Source of the DNA: Gammaproteobacteria bacterium
GTDB lineage: Bacteria > Pseudomonadota > Gammaproteobacteria > SZUA-229
DNA: 12,323 bases
Direction of reading: 5' to 3'
Assembly (NCBI GenBank): GCA_015484935.1
Contig: WFUQ01000156.1
Coordinates: 1 to 12,323 of the forward strand
Positions 6,719 through 12,323 of the stretch are shown here, piece by piece. A model generated the notes under the pieces. The model did not search any database. It was given only the letters and a program-made list of their open reading frames with translations, and was not told the DNA's origin. The translations under genes and the position numbers were made by a program. The stretch's first letter is position 1, and the number at the start of each line of letters is the position of its first letter.

Positions 6719-7885
6719 ATGAATCTTATCGAAGAATTTATCAAGAAAGAATCTGCCAGCGGCATCCTGCTCATCGCAGCTACCATACTGGCTCTATTAT
6801 TCAGCAATACATTCATGTCGCCACTGTATGAATCTTTCCTGCACATTCCGGTCGAGATCCGCATCGCATCGTTACACCTCGATAAATCACTGTACCACTG
6901 GGTGAATGATGGCCTGATGGCGATATTCTTTCTGCTCATCGGACTGGAAGTAAAACGTGAGATGCTGGAAGGCCATCTGTCTTCATTCAGGCAGGTCGCC
7001 CTGCCCGGCATCGCCGCGATCGGCGGCATGGTCGTACCAGCGATCTTTTATCTGGCATTCAATATGGATAACCCTGATGCTGTGAATGGCTGGGCGATCC
7101 CTACCGCAACCGACATCGCTTTCGCACTTGGCATCCTCTCACTATTGGGTAGCCGGGTGCCGATATCATTAAAGATTTTTCTGATGGCACTGGCGATAAT
7201 CGATGACCTGGGCGCTATCGTCATCATCGCACTGTTCTACACCACCGACCTTTCTACCCTGTCCATCACGGTCGCCATGGTCGCGCTGATCGTGTTGATC
7301 GCTCTCAACCTTTTCGGTATCACCAAAAAGGCAGCCTACTTCATCATCGGCAGCATACTCTGGGTCAGCGTCCTCAAATCAGGCGTGCATGCGACACTCG
7401 CCGGTGTCGCGCTGGCATTCACCATCCCGTTGAGCGCTAAAAACAAACACGGTCAGACCATCTCTCCTCTCAAGGAGCTCGAACATGACCTGCATTTCTG
7501 GGTCGCCTTTTTCATCCTGCCACTGTTTGCCTTCGTCAATGCAGGTGTCGATGTTACCGAGATATCTCTCGACCAGATGTCTGCACCTGTGCCGGTCGGC
7601 ATCATGCTGGGACTCTTTCTCGGCAAACAACTGGGGGTGTTCGGTTTCAGCTGGATCGCGATCAAATTAAAACTGGCAGCCCTGCCGGAAGGTTGTAACT
7701 GGAAACAACTCTACGGCGCCTCGGTACTGACCGGTATCGGCTTCACCATGAGTCTGTTCATCGTATCACTGGCGTTCACAGACGACAGTATGTTTCAGTA
7801 CACAGACAAGCTCGCCATCCTGATCGGTTCTTTCCTTTCCGGGATTGTCGGCTACCTGATCCTGAGTTCCGGCAACAAGACCTGA
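6719..7885 (+). CDS. nhaA: Na+/H+ antiporter NhaA
   Basis: The protein has 388 residues, exactly the length of E. coli NhaA, and aligns along its whole length by eye. It exports Na+ (or Li+) in exchange for protons across the inner membrane and serves sodium and pH homeostasis. Key residues are present: the ion-binding pair Asp162-Asp163 in AIIDDLGAIVII (Asp163/164 in E. coli), Asp132 in ATDIAFALGIL (Asp133), Lys303 in LGKQLG (Lys300), Glu77 in GLEVKRE (Glu78), and His224 in VHATLAGV, the position linked to pH sensing (His225). About twelve membrane helices are expected. The Shine-Dalgarno is weak (ACAGGT about 8 bases before the ATG), but the N-terminus MNLIEEFIKKESASGILL is that of the family, so the start is secure. 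A LysE-type exporter gene follows after 34 bp on the same strand. A sodium-exposed, for example marine, habitat is plausible but not proven. Confidence 0.96.
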   Translation: MNLIEEFIKKESASGILLIAATILALLFSNTFMSPLYESFLHIPVEIRIASLHLDKSLYHWVNDGLMAIFFLLIGLEVKREMLEGHLSSFRQVALPGIAAIGGMVVPAIFYLAFNMDNPDAVNGWAIPTATDIAFALGILSLLGSRVPISLKIFLMALAIIDDLGAIVIIALFYTTDLSTLSITVAMVALIVLIALNLFGITKKAAYFIIGSILWVSVLKSGVHATLAGVALAFTIPLSAKNKHGQTISPLKELEHDLHFWVAFFILPLFAFVNAGVDVTEISLDQMSAPVPVGIMLGLFLGKQLGVFGFSWIAIKLKLAALPEGCNWKQLYGASVLTGIGFTMSLFIVSLAFTDDSMFQYTDKLAILIGSFLSGIVGYLILSSGNKT

Positions 7886-7928
7886 CGTCACATGGCGACT
7901 CAAGCACTCGCATGAGAACATGACGTCA
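7883..7928. repeat. pair of TGACGTCA palindromes bracketing the nhaA-lysE junction
   Basis: The 8-bp palindrome TGACGTCA occurs at 7883-7890, covering the nhaA stop codon, and again at 7921-7928, starting at the second base of the next gene's ATG. The copies are 38 bp apart start to start and enclose the whole intergenic gap. They could be two half-sites for one regulator or coincidence. Both copies are partly fixed by stop and start codons, so confidence in a function is low. Confidence 0.3.
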
Positions 7929-8549
7929 GTTAACGCCATCGCTTTATTTGGAACCTTGTTTGTACTGGCGGTACTGCCTTCAACCAGCGCGTTGATGGTG
8001 ATGGCACGCACCTCCGCTTCCGGTATCTTGCATGGTGCGTTGACTATTACAGGCATCATAACCGGCGACATCATCTTTATCTTTATCGCTATCATCGGCC
8101 TGACTTTCATCGCCGATGTGATGGGCGACCTGTTCATCTTCATCCAGTATCTTTCCGGTGCCTATCTGTTGTGGCTGGGCAGCCATCTACTGCGGCCATC
8201 CAGCACCGATAAGCGATCCAGTCATGCTTCTGGCTCATCACTGGCAGCCAGTTACATCGGCGGGCTACTCATCACACTCGCCGACCAGAAAGCAATCCTG
8301 TTCTACTTCGGTCTGTTTCCTGCATTCCTGAGCCGGACAGAAACCGATGTGTCTGCCATGGTCACCATCCTCATCATCGCAACGACTTCTATCGCCTGCG
8401 CGAAAGCTTGCTACATCTATGCTGCAATAAAAGCTCGCTCGCTGACACAGCACAGATTTCAACAGCGGCTAAACACACTCGCAGCGTATACATTGATCAT
8501 CATCGGCATCTATCTGATACTGTCCAATCTTCTGCAACAGCTCGGTTAA
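7920..8549 (+). CDS. LysE/RhtB-family amino-acid or metabolite exporter
   Basis: The 209-residue membrane protein has about six hydrophobic segments and the usual length of the LysE superfamily. The second half of the N-terminal domain, ASGILHGALTITGIITGDII then YLSGAYLLWLGSHLLR (about residues 33-91), is typical of RhtB/LysE exporters, which expel amino acids or related small molecules using the proton gradient. The signature at the end of helix 1, usually P-G-P, here reads LPSTSALMVMAR (about 19-30), so the glycine and second proline are missing; this may mark a subfamily. A central hydrophilic loop is rich in serine (SSTDKRSSHASGSS). The C-terminal half has three helices and retains ITLADQKAILFY, where many relatives have an N-P-K type motif. 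It follows nhaA by 34 bp and precedes the RNA methyltransferase by 30 bp, consistent with one transcript. The substrate is unknown. Confidence 0.85.
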   Translation: MTSVNAIALFGTLFVLAVLPSTSALMVMARTSASGILHGALTITGIITGDIIFIFIAIIGLTFIADVMGDLFIFIQYLSGAYLLWLGSHLLRPSSTDKRSSHASGSSLAASYIGGLLITLADQKAILFYFGLFPAFLSRTETDVSAMVTILIIATTSIACAKACYIYAAIKARSLTQHRFQQRLNTLAAYTLIIIGIYLILSNLLQQLG

Positions 8550-8579
8550 CAGATGCGTTGCCAACATCACTAGCCACCT

Positions 8580-9098
8580 ATGCGAAATCAGCAACTCGAT
8601 CACCACCACCATAGCAGCAGTACAGACAAGTACCCGATATGTCTGCTCGCACATGACCTGACTTCGCCTGCCAATGTCGGCAGTCTGTTCCGCATGGCCG
8701 ATGCGCTCGGTATGGCCGAAATCATCCTCAGCGGCTGCTCACCAGTGCCACCTAACAACAAGATAAGCAGGACATCGCGTTCGACTGATAAACACGTGAC
8801 GTTTACCACGGCATCCGATCCGGTAGACGTCGTCCGGCGACTTCGCGCCGAGGGTTACACCATCATCAGTCTGGAAAAGACCAGTGACAGTATCGACCTG
8901 AAAGATATCGCTCTATCGATCGACGACAAGATTTGCCTGATCGTCGGTGCTGAAAACTCCGGTGTATGTCAGTCACTGCTCGACAGCTCGGATATGACGA
9001 TACACATCGCCATGGCGGGGAACAACTCCTCCATGAATGTCGCCATGGCATGTTCGATCGCCGTCTATGAAATAATCCACCGCTTCCTGGTCGAATGA
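8580..9098 (+). CDS. TrmH/SpoU-family RNA 2'-O-ribose methyltransferase
   Basis: The 172-residue protein is a short SPOUT methyltransferase close in size to TrmL-type enzymes (about 155 aa), with no extra RNA-binding domain. The three family motifs are present: motif 1 NVGSLFRMADALG at 32-44 (Asn32, Arg38), motif 2 LIVGAENSGV at 120-129 (Glu125), and motif 3 SSMNVAMACSIAVYE at 150-164 (Asn153). These form the knotted SAM-binding site. The enzyme methylates a ribose 2'-OH in tRNA or rRNA; which RNA cannot be told. Motif 3 deviates slightly, with IHIAMAG where IPM-G is common and SMNV where SLNV is common. The N-terminus carries four consecutive histidines and three serines (DHHHHSSS, 7-14). 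An in-frame stop lies 9 bases before the ATG, so this is the first possible start, though no Shine-Dalgarno is seen. It converges on the next gene with only 8 bp between stops. Confidence 0.88.
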   Translation: MRNQQLDHHHHSSSTDKYPICLLAHDLTSPANVGSLFRMADALGMAEIILSGCSPVPPNNKISRTSRSTDKHVTFTTASDPVDVVRRLRAEGYTIISLEKTSDSIDLKDIALSIDDKICLIVGAENSGVCQSLLDSSDMTIHIAMAGNNSSMNVAMACSIAVYEIIHRFLVE

Positions 9099-9106
9099 CG
9101 TGCTCT

Positions 9107-9712
9107 CTACAGAAATGAATACTCGCCCTGTTCGATGAACAAGGCCTCTTCGCTGGTGGACTCCCTGCCCAGTATCGCATTCAGTTCCGGAAACCGCCCG
9201 AAACGTTCGATGACATGATGGTGACGTCTGGCATACTCCAGATTCATCTGATACATCTTCCTGCTGGTTTCCGGCACATCGTTCATCAGTCCTTCGAAGG
9301 CAGCGATACTGAAATTCTGCCTTTCGATATCTTCTGCATGCTCCAGCGGCAGGTAGAAGAAAGTACGTTCGACCGGGTGCAGGTTCTGGTCATCCCCTCT
9401 GGCGATACCATCGAGACACAAGGCCTGCGCTTTCAAATCCTGTGCGAAGGCCTCGGCGGTACCACGATGGATATGTCGCGAAAACTGGTCGAGGAGGATG
9501 ATCAAGGCCAATCGACCACGCGGTGATTCGGCCCAATGATCCAGCTCGTCATGACAGGCAGCGAAATAATCCTGTCCGAACCGGGTGAATATTTCACCGT
9601 CATAGCTGGCCCCGTCCTTGAACCACATCGCGGTTTTGTCCGGGTCCACAGAATACGCGTCCGGGAAACAACCGAACCAGTACTCCAGGATGGTCTCGAA
9701 ACGGTTATTCAT
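9107..9712 (-). CDS. DUF924 family protein
   Basis: The 201-residue protein has the hallmarks of DUF924: an N-terminal ILEYWFG segment, WFKDG, then LIILLDQFSRHIHRGTAEAF with the conserved LDQFSR-RGT core, and FYLPLEHAEDIERQN with the conserved L-P-L-x-H-x-E. It ends with YARRHHHVIERFGRFPELNAILGRESTSEE, the usual R-F-G-R-F-P-x-x-N region. The family folds as an all-helical TPR-like bundle; no biochemical function is established. No signal peptide is evident, so it is probably cytoplasmic. It lies 47 bp downstream of the beta-barrel gene on the same strand and could share its transcript. Its own Shine-Dalgarno is weak (GAAG just before the ATG). The length is normal and no defects are seen. Confidence 0.88.
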   Translation of the reverse strand: MNNRFETILEYWFGCFPDAYSVDPDKTAMWFKDGASYDGEIFTRFGQDYFAACHDELDHWAESPRGRLALIILLDQFSRHIHRGTAEAFAQDLKAQALCLDGIARGDDQNLHPVERTFFYLPLEHAEDIERQNFSIAAFEGLMNDVPETSRKMYQMNLEYARRHHHVIERFGRFPELNAILGRESTSEEALFIEQGEYSFL

Positions 9713-9759
9713 CTTCGGGGAGTCAGCATGGTCTGCACGTGCCGACAGTCATCGATGCC

Positions 9760-10230
9760 TTACAGATGGAACACGGCATTGAACTGCATACCGTTGATGT
9801 TATCGCGGATGACATATTCGACCCGCAACTCGGCTTTCGGTGTGAAGTGATAACCCATGCCGGCACCGACCAGCACGCCGTCGTCGTCACCGAAATCCAG
9901 TCCGACGCGCATGAAGGCATCCATCTTTCTATTGATTTCGGTACTGGCGACCAGCGCAGTCCACAGACCATCCGCGCTGCCACCGAAGCCACCGAAACTG
10001 CCACTGTCCATGTAGCCGACCTCGACTGCGGTTGAGATATCATCGTTGATCTTGACGTTGAGATCGTATCCGCCGAACAGCTGAAAACCGGTGGCATTGA
10101 GTCCGCCAGCCGTATTAAAGGTCAGACCGACACCGCCATAGGCATTGCCGGAATCGAATTCGTGAGCCGAAATCTGGCTCGACAGAGCCATCAGTATGAT
10201 GGCCGCTGTAGATGTCGCTAATCTGTGCAT
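9760..10230 (-). CDS. small outer-membrane beta-barrel protein
   Basis: The 156-residue precursor begins with a Sec signal peptide (MHRLATSTAAIILMALSSQI, likely cleavage after ISA at about residue 22). The mature part of some 134 residues shows alternating polar and hydrophobic strands with glycine and aromatic residues: AYGGVGLTF, ATGFQLFGGYDLNV, STAVEVGYMD, LWTALVAST, MDAFMRVGLDFG, VLVGAGMGYHFTP, AELRVEYVIRD and MQFNAVFHL. This fits an eight-stranded OmpA/OmpW-size barrel in the outer membrane. The chain ends in FHL rather than the common terminal Phe, a small deviation in the BAM recognition signal. A Gly/Ser-rich loop (SGSFGGFGGSADG) sits at about 76-88, and FGDDDG is another acidic loop. 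The ribosome-binding site GTGAGGAAAA precedes the ATG. It is transcribed divergently from mcl. I cannot name a specific family or function. Confidence 0.75.
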   Translation of the reverse strand: MHRLATSTAAIILMALSSQISAHEFDSGNAYGGVGLTFNTAGGLNATGFQLFGGYDLNVKINDDISTAVEVGYMDSGSFGGFGGSADGLWTALVASTEINRKMDAFMRVGLDFGDDDGVLVGAGMGYHFTPKAELRVEYVIRDNINGMQFNAVFHL

Positions 10231-10383
10231 TTTTCCTCACTTGAGTCGTAAATTATCGTAAATCGTTGATTTGTGCTATTTGAACACGCCATTTCGACCA
10301 AATACAGGCAATTAAGTTGTATATGTGCGCAGAGTCAGGTATTTTTAGCGCCTTTTTTAAAAACCCACAGAAAGTCTACCAAT
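10231..10383. promoter_or_regulatory. divergent control region between the beta-barrel gene and mcl
   Basis: These 153 bp separate two divergent starts and must hold both promoters unless mcl begins further upstream. The left part has the phased TCGTAAAT repeats and a possible minus-strand -10 (GATAAT). The right part is A+T-rich (a TATTTTTAG stretch and a run of six T then five A at about 10353-10364). TTGAAC at 10280-10285 may be a -35 for mcl, but the -10 candidate at the right distance (TACAGG) is poor. No gene was found here. Confidence 0.5.
10246..10263. repeat. tandem TCGTAAAT repeat with 10-bp spacing in the divergent promoter region
   Basis: TCGTAAAT occurs at 10246-10253 and 10256-10263, exactly one DNA turn apart, with a looser copy (TCGTTGAT) starting at 10263. 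The pair lies 16 bp upstream of the beta-barrel gene's start codon and about 120 bp upstream of mcl. Sites repeated with helical phasing are typical of cooperative regulator binding. On the minus strand the overlap of the two copies reads GATAAT (10257 to 10252), a candidate -10 for the beta-barrel gene, so a bound protein would repress it. This is inference from pattern alone. Confidence 0.4.
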
Positions 10384-11346
10384 ATGGCCAAACAAAACCG
10401 AATACACCGTTCCGAACTCGCCGTCCCCGGCAGCAATATGCGCATGATCGAAAAAGCAACCACCGCTGGTGCCGATGCTGTTTTCATCGACCTGGAGGAT
10501 GCGGTCGCACCTGACGATAAAGACCAGGCACGAAAAAATGCCATCCAGGCGATCAACGAGCTGGACTGGTCGAAGACCACTATCTCGGTTCGCATCAACG
10601 GACTCGATACCCACTACTGCTACCGCGACATCGTTGATGTGATGGAACAGGCAGGTGACAAGATCGACTGCATCCTGGTACCCAAAGTCGGCGTCCCTTC
10701 CGAACTCGAATTCGTCGCCATGCTGATGAGCCAGATCGAAATGGCGAATGGCTATGAGAAAGTATCATTATCTGCTCTGATCGAAACTGCGCTGGGCATG
10801 GCAAACGTCGAAGATATCGCCCAGACCTGCCCTGACCGTCTGGAATCATTGCACTTCGGTGTGGCCGACTATGCAGCTTCCACTCAGGCACGTACCACCA
10901 ATATGGGCGGTGCCAATCCGGCTTACTCCTTATTAACGCATCCTGACGAGACAGGTAAACGTGAACAGCACTGGGGCAACCAGTGGCATTTCGCCATGTC
11001 TCGCATGGTGGTCGCGTGTCGCGCTTATGGCCTGCGCCCTATCGATGGTCCTTTCGGCGACATCGAAGACAAAGAAGGTTACATGTCTGTCGCACGCTCT
11101 GATTCTGCACTCGGCTTCGAAGGTAAATGGGCTATCCATCCTTCACAGATCGAGATGGCTAACGAAGTCTTCTCACCCGCCGCAGAAGAAGTCGAACATG
11201 CACGTGCCATCCTCAAGGCGATGGAACAGGCAGCGGCTGAAGGCAAAGGCGCAGTCTCACTGAACGGCAAGATGATCGATGCGGCTTCTATCCGACAGGC
11301 AGAAGTACTGGTTGGCAAAGCCGAGCAGATCGCGGCCAACGCTTAA
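10384..11346 (+). CDS. mcl: L-malyl-CoA lyase (HpcH/CitE family)
   Basis: The 320-residue enzyme is very close, by recollection and eye alignment, to malyl-CoA lyase of methylotrophs such as Methylorubrum extorquens MclA, with shared stretches RIHRSELAVPGSN, DLEDAVAPDDK, RINGLDTHYCYRD, ALIETALGMANVE, FGVADYAAST, RPIDGPFGD and GFEGKWAIHPSQI. It cleaves malyl-CoA to acetyl-CoA and glyoxylate (or runs in reverse). Expected site residues are present: Arg70 in the RING loop, Mg2+ ligands Glu134 and Asp162, and Asp221. The ATG at 10384 is chosen because the homology starts directly after it (MAKQNRIHRSEL). The open frame extends 37 codons further upstream to a TTG at 10273, but that extension is low-complexity and does not resemble the family. 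The Shine-Dalgarno is weak (AGAAAG). The CoA ligase gene follows after 34 bp, and together they convert malate to acetyl-CoA and glyoxylate, as in the serine cycle. Confidence 0.92.
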   Translation: MAKQNRIHRSELAVPGSNMRMIEKATTAGADAVFIDLEDAVAPDDKDQARKNAIQAINELDWSKTTISVRINGLDTHYCYRDIVDVMEQAGDKIDCILVPKVGVPSELEFVAMLMSQIEMANGYEKVSLSALIETALGMANVEDIAQTCPDRLESLHFGVADYAASTQARTTNMGGANPAYSLLTHPDETGKREQHWGNQWHFAMSRMVVACRAYGLRPIDGPFGDIEDKEGYMSVARSDSALGFEGKWAIHPSQIEMANEVFSPAAEEVEHARAILKAMEQAAAEGKGAVSLNGKMIDAASIRQAEVLVGKAEQIAANA

Positions 11347-11380
11347 GCTCTGAAACGAAAATTACTGGAACACATATATA

Positions 11381-12323
11381 ATGAATATTCATGAATTCCA
11401 AACCAAGGAATTATTTCGTAGTTACGATATTCCCGTTCCCGACGGTCGAGCCGCAGATTCTGTCGACAGCGCCTGCACAGTCGCTGAAGAGATCGGTGGC
11501 GACAAGTGGGTAGTCAAAGCCCAGATCCATGCAGGCGGTCGCGGTAAAGGTGGCGGTGTCAAAGTCGCTTCTTCTATCGACGAAGTCAAACAGCATGCCG
11601 ACCATATCCTGGGTATGACGCTGGTCACACCACAGACCGGCGAGCAAGGCAAACTGGTACAACGCGTGCTGGTGGAATCCGCTCAGAACATCACCAAAGA
11701 GTTCTACCTCGGTCTGATCATCGACCGTGGCAAACAGCGCATCACCATCATCGCATCGGCCAGCGGCGGCATGGATATCGAAGAAGTCGCCAAGACTGAC
11801 CCGGACAAAGTCGTACGTGAAGCAGTCGATCCGGCGATCGGTCTGCCCGCATTCCAGTGTCGCAAGATCGCATCACGCATCGGACTGACCGGCCCGCTGA
11901 TGGGACAGGCAGTGAAGCTCATGCAACAGTTATATCGTTGTTTCCGTGACAAGAAAGCATTGATGGCCGAAATCAACCCACTGGCTATCGTAAACGAAGA
12001 CACACTGGTGGCACTGGATGCCAAGATGTCTTTTGATGGCAACGCGGTCGATCAGTACCCCGACATCATGGCTTACCGGGATTTCGATGAAGAAGATCCG
12101 AAAGAAGTCGAAGCATCCGGTCATGGCCTTAACTACATCGCACTGGATGGTGACGTCGGCTGTATCGTCAACGGTGCCGGTCTGGCGATGGCATCGATGG
12201 ATGCCATCACCTTCCACAACGGTATGCCAGCCAACTTCCTCGACGTCGGTGGTGGTGCATCGCCCGAGAAGATCGCCAACGCTTTCCGTATCGTATTGAA
12301 AGACCCGAACGTCAAAGTCATCC
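11381..12323 (+). CDS. mtkA: malate--CoA ligase (malate thiokinase) beta subunit, or succinyl-CoA synthetase beta subunit; 3' end cut off
   Basis: The first 314 residues of about 390 are present; the frame is open to the window edge. It belongs to the ATP-grasp SucC/MtkA family: MNIHEFQTKELF at the N-terminus, the nucleotide-loop region HAGGRGKGGG at 50-59, Mg2+ ligands Asn199 in AEINPLAI and Asp213 in LDAKM (same numbers as E. coli SucC), and GCIVNGAGLAMASMD then NFLDVGGGAS near 260-293. The family joins a C4 dicarboxylate to CoA at the cost of ATP or GTP. The two activities are hard to separate by sequence. The malate assignment rests on mcl lying 34 bp upstream, since malyl-CoA is mcl's substrate, and on the LDAKMSFDGNA stretch, which resembles M. 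extorquens MtkA but also some SucC proteins. The start codon follows directly on ATATATA, with only a weak GGAA as ribosome-binding site. The alpha subunit (mtkB/sucD) is expected just beyond the window. Confidence 0.82.
   Translation, partial: MNIHEFQTKELFRSYDIPVPDGRAADSVDSACTVAEEIGGDKWVVKAQIHAGGRGKGGGVKVASSIDEVKQHADHILGMTLVTPQTGEQGKLVQRVLVESAQNITKEFYLGLIIDRGKQRITIIASASGGMDIEEVAKTDPDKVVREAVDPAIGLPAFQCRKIASRIGLTGPLMGQAVKLMQQLYRCFRDKKALMAEINPLAIVNEDTLVALDAKMSFDGNAVDQYPDIMAYRDFDEEDPKEVEASGHGLNYIALDGDVGCIVNGAGLAMASMDAITFHNGMPANFLDVGGGASPEKIANAFRIVLKDPNVKVI

Noticed and set aside
9126..9144. Hairpin CC-C-TGTTC / GAACA-A-GG shortly after the trmH-like stop, a possible terminator
   Set aside because: It has a 3-base loop, one internal mismatch and no T-run, and it lies inside the conserved 3' coding end of the DUF924 gene.
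9215..10035. Long plus-strand open frames across the DUF924 and beta-barrel genes
   Set aside because: Their translations show no family features, whereas the minus-strand proteins have clear domain motifs and a signal peptide.
10342..10372. A+T-rich stem (GGT-A-TTTT / AAAAACC) in the mcl upstream region as a riboswitch or terminator
   Set aside because: It pairs mostly A-T with a bulge and a large loop; it is expected by chance in such a sequence and matches no motif I know.
10273..10383. A 37-codon N-terminal extension of malyl-CoA lyase from a TTG at 10273
   Set aside because: The extension does not resemble the family, contains the promoter-like A+T-rich stretch, and the homology starts right after the ATG at 10384.
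1..12323. CRISPR arrays, transposases, integrases, phage genes or defence islands
   Set aside because: No regularly spaced repeats, terminal inverted repeats, recombinase motifs or nuclease/toxin-antitoxin-like genes were seen; gene content and base composition look uniform.

Overview
The window reads as a stretch of ordinary chromosome from a Gram-negative bacterium, most likely a gammaproteobacterium. Supporting signs are a lipoprotein signal, periplasmic and outer-membrane export signals, a NhaA of the same length as the E. coli protein (388 aa), FadD, and dense, mostly same-strand gene packing. GC content looks to be in the low fifties by eye. No rRNA, tRNA, insertion sequence, phage gene or CRISPR array was seen, and the taxonomic placement is an inference.

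Layout from left to right: the 3' end of a SpmB-type 'spore maturation'/nucleoside-recognition membrane protein (to 289); a four-gene tripartite TRAP transporter operon with the rare accessory lipoprotein TatT (tatT-dctP-dctQ-dctM, 338-3966); a long-chain acyl-CoA synthetase, fadD (4056-5729); an orphan Rossmann-fold, methyltransferase-like protein (5821-6471); a 247-bp gap with direct repeats; nhaA, a LysE-family exporter and a TrmH/SpoU RNA methyltransferase, all on + (6719-9098); two minus-strand genes, a DUF924 protein and a small outer-membrane beta-barrel protein (9107-10230); a 153-bp divergent control region; and malyl-CoA lyase followed by the beta subunit of malate (or succinate) CoA ligase, which runs off the right edge (10384-12323).

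Two gene groups make functional sense. First, the TatT-type TRAP system sits just before fadD. Its DctP lacks the arginine that normally binds a substrate carboxylate (a tryptophan lies there instead), so uptake of a hydrophobic or lipid-like ligand that FadD then activates is a reasonable but untested idea. Second, mcl and the ligase gene together would convert malate + CoA + ATP to malyl-CoA and then to acetyl-CoA + glyoxylate. This is the C4-splitting arm of the serine cycle and related C1/C2 assimilation routes.

I did not find a clearly new system. The best leads are the TRAP/FadD pairing, the orphan methyltransferase-like gene, the nhaA upstream region, and a helically phased tandem repeat in the divergent region.
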